In this document: positions 49,588 through 57,967 of the stretch, in pieces
How positions within the stretch are numbered: the stretch's first letter is position 1
How the letters are laid out: every line of letters begins with the position of its first letter
Origin: a candidate division KSB1 bacterium
GTDB taxonomy: Bacteria > Zhuqueibacterota > Zhuqueibacteria > Zhuqueibacterales > Zhuqueibacteraceae
Length of the DNA stretch: 64,000 nt
Direction of reading: 5' to 3'
Assembly: GCA_034506175.1 (NCBI GenBank)
Contig: JAPDQB010000037.1
Location: 1-64,000 of the forward strand
The notes under the pieces: model-generated
The model's input: only the letters and a program-made list of their open reading frames with translations
Database searches by the model: none
What the model was told of the DNA's origin: nothing
Program-made: the position numbers and the translations under genes

Positions 49588-51186
49588 ATGAAAATCATCC
49601 ATCTTGTCGCAAACGGCGATCTTCGCCTCGCGGCCAATCAGAATTGTGAACCTGCACAGGCGGAGATGGAAAAAAAGATCGTGGCCGCCGTCGAAAAGCT
49701 TGGCGGAAAGGTTGAACGCGCCCATTCTTACGATCCTGAAAAGCGGCACGGTTTTATCGACAGCCAGAAATACGGCATCGCGGTTTTTAATCAAATTCCC
49801 GCGAAAGCGCCGGTTATCGTGGCCGAAGCGGTTTGGCAATACAGCCATCACATTCTGCCCGGGTTGTTTATGCACAAAGGCCCGATTTTGACGGTGGCGA
49901 ATTGGAGCGGGCAGTGGCCGGGGCTCGTGGGCTTGTTGAATCTCAACGCCTCACTCACCAAGGCTGGCGTGAGATATTCCACGCTGTGGAGCGAGGATTT
50001 CACCGATCGTTTTTTTCGCAAAGGTTTGCAGCGTTGGATTCTGAAGGGCAACATTGAACACGACGACTCGCATGTGACACCCTACAAAGAGGCGAGCATA
50101 CCCAAAAAGGCGGAAAGCATCGGCAAAAAATTTGCACAGGCTTTTCGCCGGAAGAAGGCCATTCTCGGCGTGTTTGATGAAGGTTGCATGGGCATGTACA
50201 ACGCGATTATTCCCGATGAATTGCTGCATCCCACCGGCGTGTTCAAAGAGCGGTTGAGCCAATCGACGCTGTTCGCCAAAATGCAAACGATATCACCTCA
50301 CGAAGCGCGCAGTGTGTATGAGTGGCTGCTGGCCAAAGGTATGAAGTTTGATTTCGGCAAAAATGACGCAACGGAGTTGACGGAAGCGCAAGTTCTTGAA
50401 CAATGCAAAATGTATATCGCGGCTTTGCGGCTGGCGGATGAATTTGGCTGCGCCGCGATCGGCATTCAATATCAGCAAGGCTTGAAAGATCTCACGCCGG
50501 CGTCGGATTTGGTCGAAGGGCTTTTGAACAATGTTGACCGTCCGCCGGTGTCTCATGAAGAAACTGGAAGGGAATTATTTCAAGGCGAGGCGCTGCCGCA
50601 TTTCAACGAAGTCGACGAGTGCGCGGGATTGGATGCGCTGGTGACGTATCAGCTTTGGCGCGAGCTGGGTTTTCCGCCGGAAAATACGTTGCACGATTTG
50701 CGTTGGGGCCGGCATTATCGAGGCGAGGGCATCGACGATTTTGTCTGGGTGTTGGAAATCTCCGGCGCGGCGCCGCCGGCGCATTTCATTGACGGCTACA
50801 AAGGCGCTTCAAGTGAGCGCCAGCCGCCGATGTATTTTCGTCTTGGCGGCGGCTCATTGAAAGGCATCAGCAAACCTGGTTTCATTGTCTGGAGCCGCGT
50901 CTTCGTCGCCAACGACAGGTTGCAGTACGACACCGGCCTCGCCGAAGTGGTGAAACTGCCGGATGAGGAAACCCAAGAGCGCTGGCGCCTCACCACGCCG
51001 CAATGGCCGATCATGCACGCCGTGTTAAAAGGCATCACCCGTGACCAAATGATGGCGCGCCACAAGTCGAATCATATTCATGTCGTTTATGCGCCCGATC
51101 TGAAAAGCGCCCGAACCGGCATGTTCGCCAAAGCCGCCGCCATGCGGGAACTCGGTTTGCGCGTGCATTTCTGCGGCGATATTTAA
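49588..51186 (+). CDS. L-fucose isomerase-like protein
   Basis: 532 residues from the ATG giving MKIIHLVANGDLRLA. The three-domain plan of fucose/arabinose isomerases is suggested by the N-terminal Rossmann-like part (VIVAEAVWQYSHHILPGLFM, GPILTVANWSGQWPGLVGLL), a metal-site-like glutamate in GVFDEGCMGMYNAII, aspartate in ALRLADEFGCAAIGIQYQQG and the C-terminal MMARHKSNHIHVVYAPD with the conserved histidine. No sugar-catabolism gene adjoins, and the protein could act on another ketose or polyol. It converges with miaA with a four-base overlap of the ends. A strong promoter lies upstream. Confidence 0.75.
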   Translation: MKIIHLVANGDLRLAANQNCEPAQAEMEKKIVAAVEKLGGKVERAHSYDPEKRHGFIDSQKYGIAVFNQIPAKAPVIVAEAVWQYSHHILPGLFMHKGPILTVANWSGQWPGLVGLLNLNASLTKAGVRYSTLWSEDFTDRFFRKGLQRWILKGNIEHDDSHVTPYKEASIPKKAESIGKKFAQAFRRKKAILGVFDEGCMGMYNAIIPDELLHPTGVFKERLSQSTLFAKMQTISPHEARSVYEWLLAKGMKFDFGKNDATELTEAQVLEQCKMYIAALRLADEFGCAAIGIQYQQGLKDLTPASDLVEGLLNNVDRPPVSHEETGRELFQGEALPHFNEVDECAGLDALVTYQLWRELGFPPENTLHDLRWGRHYRGEGIDDFVWVLEISGAAPPAHFIDGYKGASSERQPPMYFRLGGGSLKGISKPGFIVWSRVFVANDRLQYDTGLAEVVKLPDEETQERWRLTTPQWPIMHAVLKGITRDQMMARHKSNHIHVVYAPDLKSARTGMFAKAAAMRELGLRVHFCGDI

Positions 51187-52136
51187 TCCGCTTGCGATAT
51201 GTTCAAATAAAGCAGAAGCAGCGCCGCAATTTTCTCCGGCGGGTCTTGAGGGCGAATGTCGAGCCATTCCACGCCGTTCATCTTGCGAAACCAGGTCATT
51301 TGCCGCTTGGCGTAATGGCGGGAATGCTGTTTGATCAGTTCGACCATCTCGTTGTAGGAAATCTCGCCGCCCAGGAATTGAAAAACCTCCTGGTAGCCAA
51401 CGGTATTGAGCGCATTCAGCGCCGGCGAGTAACCCATTTCCAACAAGCGTTTGCATTCATCAACCAAGCCTTCGGCGAGCATTTTGACGACGCGCTGGTT
51501 GATGCGCGCATACAGATCGGCGCGCGGCATGTTGAGGCCGATAACGCGATACACAAACTCCGCCGGTTCGTTGAGCTGCTGCCGCACTTCGCTCGGCAGC
51601 TTGCCGCTGGCATAATAAATTTCCAGGGCGCGGACGATGCGATGGCCATCATTCGGATGCAAACGCGCCGCAGTGTCTGGATCGATTACCTTCAATTCCG
51701 CATGAAGCTTTGCACTGCCCTCGGTTTCGGCGCGACGTTTCAGTTGCGCTCGTATTTCGTGATCGGAAACTTTCGGCGCGAAAAATCCTTCGAGCAGAGC
51801 ACGCAAATAAAGTCCGGAGCCGCCGACCACGAGCGGCCAATTTCTCCTGGCTAGGATTTCATCAATCTTCTTGCGGGCTTCTTCACCAAATTCGCCGGCG
51901 CTGTAAACGCGGTCGGGATCGTGCAGGTCGATGAAATGATGCCTGATTTCCCGGCGCATTTGCGGCGAAGGCTTGGCCGTGCCGATGTCCATGTATTTAT
52001 ACACCTGCCGCGAATCCGCCGAGATAATCTCCGCCGCTTCCGGCAGTTGCTTGGCCAATTCGCATGAAACCGCGGTTTTGCCCACGCCGGTGGGCCCGAC
52101 GAGGATGATGGCGAATGGCTTAGTTGATGAGGACAT
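51183..52136 (-). CDS. miaA: tRNA dimethylallyltransferase
   Basis: 317 residues. Adds a dimethylallyl group to A37 of tRNAs reading UNN codons. P-loop ILVGPTGVGKTAVSCELAKQ, AEIISADSRQVYKYMDIGTA (substrate aspartate) and VVGGSGLYLRALLEGF, then RLHPNDGHRIVRALEIYYAS and the C-terminal QHSRHYAKRQMTWFRKM are all canonical. It is the second tRNA-modification gene class in this window besides tgt. The MutL gene, often its neighbour, is 6 kb away at 57968. Confidence 0.97.
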   Translation of the reverse strand: MSSSTKPFAIILVGPTGVGKTAVSCELAKQLPEAAEIISADSRQVYKYMDIGTAKPSPQMRREIRHHFIDLHDPDRVYSAGEFGEEARKKIDEILARRNWPLVVGGSGLYLRALLEGFFAPKVSDHEIRAQLKRRAETEGSAKLHAELKVIDPDTAARLHPNDGHRIVRALEIYYASGKLPSEVRQQLNEPAEFVYRVIGLNMPRADLYARINQRVVKMLAEGLVDECKRLLEMGYSPALNALNTVGYQEVFQFLGGEISYNEMVELIKQHSRHYAKRQMTWFRKMNGVEWLDIRPQDPPEKIAALLLLYLNISQAD

Positions 52137-52167
52137 ACAACAAAAGTGACATCATAAAGATTTGTCG

Positions 52168-52794
52168 CTATGTTTCTAACCAAATTTTTTCCCCAACCAT
52201 CATTTTGCCCCGATGCGTGTCGCGCCACTTATCTGAAATGCCCATCTGGTATTTGATCGTGGCTTTGGGCGATACCCCAAAGACGCTTGCAATTTGAGCG
52301 CCGGTCAACAAAATAAGCGTGGTGACTTTGAATTGCGGAGGAGGAGCAAGGGCAATGAGATAACGAATTTGATTCACTTTGAGCTTGATTTTTCGATTCC
52401 AGGTTTCATTAATAATTTCATCAGAGCCGGGGTGATAACGTCCGAAATCAACTGTGATGTTTTTGCCGGTGTGATGTTTGATCTCCATTGCCTGGTGTCG
52501 AATATCCGGGAAAAGCCCAGCGCCGGGAGGATAATTGTACCCCAATCGTTTCGCAACCTCAAATTCAAACCAGTGGCCTTTGGGACGAACTTCTAAAATT
52601 CGTCCGTTTGCATCAGTTGGCACATCTATATCCATCAAATCTTCAATGAGGATGGCAATTTCTTCAAGAGTATAAAACAAGTCATCTTCAGAAGGTTGGT
52701 TGGCAAGAACATTTGCGTCTTCGAGATCTTTTTGATAGATCAGCTTATTTTTAGCGCGCGCAGCTTCCAAAAGTTTTTTTCTATTGTTCTTCAT
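52168..52794 (-). CDS. Type II restriction endonuclease, PD-(D/E)xK type
   Basis: 208 residues. The core reads GHWFEFEVAKRLGYNYPPGA, then LFPDIRHQAMEIKHHTGKNI and TVDFGRYHPGS. FPD followed after seven residues by EIK gives the PD-(D/E)xK metal site, and the glutamate in FEFEVAK lies in the helix before it. The end (LLTGAQIASVFGVSPKATIK) looks like a helix-turn-helix. It follows the DNA methyltransferase gene by about 30 bases, the M-then-R order that lets methylation come first. The recognition site cannot be predicted. The codon use is more AT-rich than in neighbours, which suggests transfer. Confidence 0.82.
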   Translation of the reverse strand: MKNNRKKLLEAARAKNKLIYQKDLEDANVLANQPSEDDLFYTLEEIAILIEDLMDIDVPTDANGRILEVRPKGHWFEFEVAKRLGYNYPPGAGLFPDIRHQAMEIKHHTGKNITVDFGRYHPGSDEIINETWNRKIKLKVNQIRYLIALAPPPQFKVTTLILLTGAQIASVFGVSPKATIKYQMGISDKWRDTHRGKMMVGEKIWLET

Positions 52795-52828
52795 CACTAA
52801 ATCCTTATACTGAGGGGGGAATACGATT

Positions 52829-54733
52829 TCATTTCAAGGTTGCTTCAATCTCATTGATTTCTGAAGTGTCCAACTCAAAAATGTCATAAACCAGGCGATC
52901 AATTTCATTTTCCAATTCGCTGATGTCATTTAGCGAAGAGAGTGTTTCAAGGCGGCGCGCATGATCAGCAAGTTTATGGACGAGCGCGTGCTCACTGTAT
53001 AACGCTTTTGGTATGGGATATTGTTTCAGATAAGTTGTCCAGTAACGGAACCGCTTTGCATAAAGAACGTTGCCGCTGGTTATTTTATGAAAATATTCGA
53101 TCAGCTTGGAATTAAGCAGGGCTAACACAGCGAAATTCATTTCCAGCGACTGGTCTTTTAAAATAATATAAAAACAGGTGCCATTGACAAAGAAGCCTTT
53201 GCGGTCGAGCGCAAAACGATTTGTGGAAGAAATATCCGGCGTAATAATTTTAGTCTTCGCAAAATCCGCCGGTGATTGATGTACCCAAATTTCATACCAT
53301 TGGCGGCCGGCTTCTTGAAGATAGGAACGCGAAGCCAATTTTTCACAATGCAATTGAAGATACTTCTTCACATAAGGAAAACGATTTAAATCAACCGGCA
53401 TAAGCTTCCCATTGACTTCCTCATGCGGATAAAGTACAAAATTATCTTTTTCGCTATGCCATCGAATCGACCAGCGGTCAATATTGTGGCTTTCCAAAAC
53501 CGGAAAAATAAGTTCGTCTTCAAGTTTGTTTGCTTGAATAAATACCAACTTCATCGGCTTGACAAAGACGTCGTCTGCCGTTGTCTTTAAACCAACACTG
53601 ACTTTTTCCGCAATGTCTTTGAGCCTTCCTTTCGCATGCGCTCTAATCTTTTCGAGAATGTATTTCTCTGATGGAGGGTGAAACGTCCAAACTGCGCTGG
53701 TTTTTGATGGTTGGGTAGTAAGAAATTTTTGAACTTTAAAAACACGTTGCTGAATTTCAATTTCTTGCGAAATTGGCAGCTTCATATTTTGCAATGTCTC
53801 AAATATATCCGCGACCTGCTGCGCCTGCGATGAACTGGTTTTTATTTCAGTGGCAGAGCTGAAGATCATCTGATGCGATAAATCACGACCGCGTTTCAAA
53901 ATCAAAATCATTGGTAAAATTGCAGCTTCGAACAGCTTGGTATCAGCGAGGTCAATAATTTCTTCAATGGTGAAATGATTGAGAATATACTGGCGCAATT
54001 GCCGCGCACCGTTCGTGGAAAGTAGCTTGTTCGATACAATGAATCCGAGTCGCCCGCTATCTTTCAACAAAGTGGCGCCGAGTTCGATAAATAAATTGGC
54101 AATGTCAAAACGACCGCTTGCGGTTTGGAAAAAATTACTGTATTTTTGGCGGCGTTCTAATGGAAAGATGTTCTGAATGCGTATGTAAGGCGGGTTTCCA
54201 ACAACACAATCAAAACCCCCGTTCGCCGTCACTTCTGGAAAAATCAGCTTCGTTGGATTCTCTTCGAACCCCAAAGTCAGTTGCTCATTGTTCTTTGTTA
54301 ATAGATCAAGCGCATCACCAGTGAAAAAATGGTTTGTTATCCTTGCATTGCGGACGCCAAACTTCGCGGCCTTCTGCAATAAACTTTGCTGCGCCGCTGC
54401 TATTGCAGCGGCGTCGATGTCAATGCCGTACAGACAGTTTTCTAATACGGCACGTGCCACGTGCGGACGAATGACCCCTTCTTTTTTCTGCCGCGCTGCG
54501 CAAATAGCATCAAACGCTTTGAGCAAAAAAAGCCCTGAACCACAAGCAGGATCTATAACGCGAAATTGCCGGAAATCATCGACACAATCAATGGCAGCGC
54601 CAATCGTTTTTTCAATAATATATCCGATAACATTATCTGGCGTGTAATGTGTCCCGGCAAGCTTGCGTTCGCTTGCTGAATACGTGGCTTCATAAGCCCG
54701 AGCCATGTTTTCGATAATCATAATTTTGTCCAC
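52829..54733 (-). CDS. N6-adenine DNA methyltransferase of a type II restriction-modification system
   Basis: 634 residues. SAM motif I in VIDPACGSGLFLLKAFDAIC near residue 65 and the catalytic NPPYIRIQNIFPLERRQKYS near residue 180 give the N-6 adenine methylase order. The C-terminal half is a TaqI-type target-recognition region (KYILEKIRAHAKGRLKDIAE, then GLKTTADDVFVKP and the IITPDISSTNRFALDRKGFF block). The starting codon is GTG at 54733 or ATG at 54721. The downstream gene encodes the presumed cognate endonuclease. AT-rich composition relative to flanking trk and miaA genes indicates horizontal acquisition. Confidence 0.9.
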   Translation of the reverse strand: MDKIMIIENMARAYEATYSASERKLAGTHYTPDNVIGYIIEKTIGAAIDCVDDFRQFRVIDPACGSGLFLLKAFDAICAARQKKEGVIRPHVARAVLENCLYGIDIDAAAIAAAQQSLLQKAAKFGVRNARITNHFFTGDALDLLTKNNEQLTLGFEENPTKLIFPEVTANGGFDCVVGNPPYIRIQNIFPLERRQKYSNFFQTASGRFDIANLFIELGATLLKDSGRLGFIVSNKLLSTNGARQLRQYILNHFTIEEIIDLADTKLFEAAILPMILILKRGRDLSHQMIFSSATEIKTSSSQAQQVADIFETLQNMKLPISQEIEIQQRVFKVQKFLTTQPSKTSAVWTFHPPSEKYILEKIRAHAKGRLKDIAEKVSVGLKTTADDVFVKPMKLVFIQANKLEDELIFPVLESHNIDRWSIRWHSEKDNFVLYPHEEVNGKLMPVDLNRFPYVKKYLQLHCEKLASRSYLQEAGRQWYEIWVHQSPADFAKTKIITPDISSTNRFALDRKGFFVNGTCFYIILKDQSLEMNFAVLALLNSKLIEYFHKITSGNVLYAKRFRYWTTYLKQYPIPKALYSEHALVHKLADHARRLETLSSLNDISELENEIDRLVYDIFELDTSEINEIEATLK

Positions 54734-54759
54734 GCTCTGGTAAAATAAAAATTTTTGAC

Positions 54760-55419
54760 CTATTCTTTTATCTTCTGCAGCCGCTCCAAATCTTCGTCAC
54801 GGCCGAGCAGAACCAGGCCATCGCTGTCTTTGATGAGCTGGGTGGCTTTGGGAACGACAGTGACGCGCTCGGGCACGACTTCCTTGACCATGATGACCTG
54901 CACGTTGTATTTGTTGGTGAGGTCAAGCTCGGCCAGGGTCTTATTGACAAACGAACTGGGTGGCGCCCATTCGATAATGCTGTAGCCTTCGGCGATTTCG
55001 AAATATTCCAAAATCGAGCTGCGCTCCAAACGGGCCGCCAAACGCTCGGCCATGTCTTTCTCCGGAAAGATCACTTCGCTGGCGCCGATGACGTTGAGGA
55101 TTTTGCCGTGATCTTCGCTCATGGCTTTGGCAATGATCTCGGTCACGCCGAGCTCGCGCAGATAGTAGGTCACGAGAATGCTGGCGTCCATTTTATCGCC
55201 GAGGCTCACAACGACGGCATCCGCTTCCGAGATGCCGAGATTTTTGAGCACGTCTTTGTCGGTGGCATCGGCGATGATGGCTTTTTCGACAAACGGTTTG
55301 ACATCGTCAATTTTGGCTTCGTTGCTGTCAATCGCCATCACCGATAATTTGCGATCGGTCATGGCGCGACAGAGAAAATAGCCAAAGCTCGACATTCCAA
55401 TTACAGCAATTTTTCGCAT
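54760..55419 (-). CDS. trkA: K+ uptake regulatory subunit TrkA/KtrA
   Basis: 219 residues, one RCK module. Rossmann domain RKIAVIGMSSFGYFLCRAMT, AIDSNEAKIDDVKPFVEKAI and ADATDKDVLKNLGISEADAV, followed by a TrkA-C domain (SIIEWAPPSSFVNKTLAELD). It binds nucleotides and gates the potassium channel subunit encoded upstream. A single RCK module is the KtrA size; double-module TrkA is about twice as long. It is separated from the trkH-like gene by an 84-base spacer with interleaved inverted repeats. Confidence 0.94.
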   Translation of the reverse strand: MRKIAVIGMSSFGYFLCRAMTDRKLSVMAIDSNEAKIDDVKPFVEKAIIADATDKDVLKNLGISEADAVVVSLGDKMDASILVTYYLRELGVTEIIAKAMSEDHGKILNVIGASEVIFPEKDMAERLAARLERSSILEYFEIAEGYSIIEWAPPSSFVNKTLAELDLTNKYNVQVIMVKEVVPERVTVVPKATQLIKDSDGLVLLGRDEDLERLQKIKE

Positions 55420-55434
55420 AAAAAAGTCAGCTAA

Positions 55435-55491
55435 TTTGCCAGTTGGGCTGTTGGCCTGTTAGCCGGCTAACTGGCAAAGCGGCTAACAGGC
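55435..55491 (-). repeat. Interleaved inverted repeats between trkH and trkA
   Basis: Two perfect inverted repeats alternate: TTTGCCAGTT (55435-55444) with AACTGGCAAA (55469-55478), and GCCTGTTAGCC (55454-55464) with GGCTAACAGGC (55481-55491). The order left-B, left-A, right-B, right-A is that of an H-type pseudoknot. TTAGCCGGCTAA in the centre is also a palindrome, and GGCTAAC-GGCAAA occurs twice in tandem. It lies inside the predicted trkH-trkA transcript. Confidence 0.7.
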
Positions 55492-55503
55492 AAACCAACG
55501 CTT

Positions 55504-57012
55504 TTATCCAACCAAAAAGGTTTCGCTTGCATATTTATAACGGCGGCTGACGGCTTTGGTAACGGCGATGGCGACGGTGAGCGGCCCGACGCGTCCGAGA
55601 AACATCACCAGCGTAATGACGATTTTGCCAACATCTGACAGCGCCGGCGTAACACCTGTGCTCAAGCCAACTGTGCCAAATGCGGATATGGTCTCAAAGA
55701 GAATGCTGATGAATTGGCCGCGGCTTTCTTTCTGAGCGACGCCGCCAAGCTCGCTTTCCAGCAGGCAAAAGGTGAAAAAGATGATGGTCAAGATCGCAAA
55801 CAAGGAAACCGAAATGGCCTTGGACACCACACTATCGGGAATGCGGCGTTGCAGCAAATTGACTTCCTGCTGGTCGCGAAATCTTGCCCAGGCGAGACCC
55901 ACGAGCACGGCGAAGGTGCTGGTCTTGATGCCGCCGGCGCAGGAGCCGCTGGAGCCGCCAATGAACATCAGCATGATGACAAAAAACAAAGTGGCATTCG
56001 TCAGTTGATCGAACGGCACGGTGTTGAAGCCGGCGGTGCGCGGGGTGATGGATTGAAAAATGCTCGCCAGAATTTTAGCCGGCCAATCTAGGGGCTGCAG
56101 CACGTTTTCAATTTCAAAAAGGAAAAAGCCGATGGCGCCGCCAATGATCAACATGGAAGTCACCAGCAGGGTCAGGCGCGTATGAAAGCTCAGGCTTGTT
56201 CCGCGCCGGCGTCCGCGGCGCAAGAAAAATTCGCCGAGATCATAGTACACGACGAATCCCAATCCGCCGCAAACGATCAACAGGCAAATGACAAGATTGA
56301 AATACCAGTCGGATTGAAAACGGAGGAAATTGTCGGCGTACAATGAGAATCCGGCATTGCAAAACGCCGAGATGCTGTGAAAAACACTATAATACACCGC
56401 CAGGTTGGGCGAATAAAAATCATCGAAGCGAAAATACAACAACACGGCGCCGGCTGCTTCGATGCCCAACGTGACGACGATGATTGACTTCAACAAGGCG
56501 CCGAAATCGCCCATGGGCTGCTGGCTGAAGGTTTCCTGCAAAATATTCTGGCCGCGAAACGAAATGCTGCCGCCGACGACGAGAATGAAAAACGTCGAAA
56601 AGGTGATGATGCCGAGGCCGCCGGCCTGAATCGCGATCAACAACACGATCTGCCCAAAGCGGGTGAGCTGCGAGCCGACATCAAAAACTGTCAAGCCGGT
56701 CACACAACTTCCCGAGGTGATGGTGAAAAGCGCATCGATAAAACGAATCGGCCCGCCGGTGCTGGATTGCGGCAGCATGAGACCGGCGGTGCCGGCGCCG
56801 ATCAGCAGAATAAAGCTGATCACCAACATGCGCGCCGGCTGGCGAATCACGTGCAGACGAAACCACCTGAGCGCTTGATCACGCCAATTCAGCGACGAAG
56901 CGAGAACCCGGGCGAGTTTGTGGTGATAAGGACTAATGCAAAATTCTCCGAATAATTCAAACTTTCTCTTGGCAACGGCTAAAAAATTAGTTAAATTTCT
57001 GACAAAAAGCAA
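55504..57012 (-). CDS. trkH: K+ channel-like translocating subunit TrkH/KtrB
   Basis: 502 residues with about ten membrane segments. The four selectivity-filter loops are recognisable: ALFTITSGSCVTGLTVFDVG, SISAFCNAGFSLYADN, ITPRTAGFNTVPFDQLTNAT, and FETISAFGTVGLSTGVTPAL. Membrane protein that conducts K+ with gating by the TrkA/KtrA ring encoded downstream. The first 55 residues are polar or amphipathic; a shorter start is possible, since the first membrane helix begins around residue 60 (MLVISFILLIGAGTAGL). Confidence 0.94.
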   Translation of the reverse strand: MLFVRNLTNFLAVAKRKFELFGEFCISPYHHKLARVLASSLNWRDQALRWFRLHVIRQPARMLVISFILLIGAGTAGLMLPQSSTGGPIRFIDALFTITSGSCVTGLTVFDVGSQLTRFGQIVLLIAIQAGGLGIITFSTFFILVVGGSISFRGQNILQETFSQQPMGDFGALLKSIIVVTLGIEAAGAVLLYFRFDDFYSPNLAVYYSVFHSISAFCNAGFSLYADNFLRFQSDWYFNLVICLLIVCGGLGFVVYYDLGEFFLRRGRRRGTSLSFHTRLTLLVTSMLIIGGAIGFFLFEIENVLQPLDWPAKILASIFQSITPRTAGFNTVPFDQLTNATLFFVIMLMFIGGSSGSCAGGIKTSTFAVLVGLAWARFRDQQEVNLLQRRIPDSVVSKAISVSLFAILTIIFFTFCLLESELGGVAQKESRGQFISILFETISAFGTVGLSTGVTPALSDVGKIVITLVMFLGRVGPLTVAIAVTKAVSRRYKYASETFLVG

Positions 57013-57147
57013 GCAAGAACCGATGAGCTGAGATCAAAGCAAATTTACCGGCTGGGAATTCGAGCAACGCGCAAAAATGATCGATGCAAATCGCGAGAGT
57101 TTCTTTTCACGAACTAAAAACTTTCAGATTTTTCATTGGGCAGGCAC

Positions 57148-57834
57148 ATGGAATACAAAATTCGCATGACGGATTTGCCGAAGGATCAGCGGCCGCGCGA
57201 GCGGCTGATTCAACTTGGCGCCGAAAGTTTGTCGGATGCGGAGTTGCTGGCGATTATTTTGCGCACGGGCGACGGCAAGCGCTCGGCGCTGGATTTGGCG
57301 TTTCATCTGCTCGATCGCTGTCAAGGCTTTCGCGGCCTTGATGCAATCAGCATCGAGGAACTGTGTGAGATTCGCGGCCTGGGCCCGGCCAAAGCCGCGC
57401 AAATCAAAGCCGCGCTTGAAATCGGCCGCAAACTGGCGGAAGAAAAACAGCCCGAGCGCAAACACATCCGAACCAGCCAGAATGTTTTCGATCACCTGCA
57501 CGACCGTCTGCGCAATCAGCCGCGCGAGATTTTTATCATGTTGCTGTTGACGATGCAAAACAAGCTGATCAAAGAGCACAAGCTGTTCGAAGGCACGTTG
57601 AACCAAAGTCTGGTCGCGCCGCGCGAAGTGCTCAAAGAGGCGATCAACGGCAAGGCGGCGTCGGTGATTTTCGTGCACAATCATCCCAGCGGCGAGCCGC
57701 TGCCGAGCGCCGATGACCGGCAGATCACCAGGCAGCTCGCCGAAGCGTGCAAAAGCGCCGGCATTGGCGTGCTCGATCACGTGATCATCGGCGACGGCAA
57801 GTTTTTCAGTTTTGCGGATGAAGGACTCTTGTAG
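57148..57834 (+). CDS. radC: RadC-family JAMM-domain protein
   Basis: 228 residues from the ATG giving MEYKIRMTDLPKDQRPRERL. An N-terminal UPF0758 helix-hairpin-helix part (LSDAELLAIILRTGDGKRSA, EELCEIRGLGPAKAAQIKAA) and a JAB1/MPN domain with the metal motif IFVHNHPSGEPLPSADD. The family is historically called a DNA repair protein, but its activity is not established. An upstream TTG at 57136 would add four residues. It is divergent from trkH and 134 bases ahead of mutL on the same strand. Confidence 0.94.
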   Translation: MEYKIRMTDLPKDQRPRERLIQLGAESLSDAELLAIILRTGDGKRSALDLAFHLLDRCQGFRGLDAISIEELCEIRGLGPAKAAQIKAALEIGRKLAEEKQPERKHIRTSQNVFDHLHDRLRNQPREIFIMLLLTMQNKLIKEHKLFEGTLNQSLVAPREVLKEAINGKAASVIFVHNHPSGEPLPSADDRQITRQLAEACKSAGIGVLDHVIIGDGKFFSFADEGLL

Positions 57835-57967
57835 CTTGTAGCTGGTTACTGGTTTCTTGTAGTTGGTTTTCGTGCAACTCTCACGATTCAATGAGCACCG
57901 AGCAACAACAGACAAGCAATGAACGACCCCTTGCCAGCTATCAGCAACAAGAAATCGAGGTGAAAAC

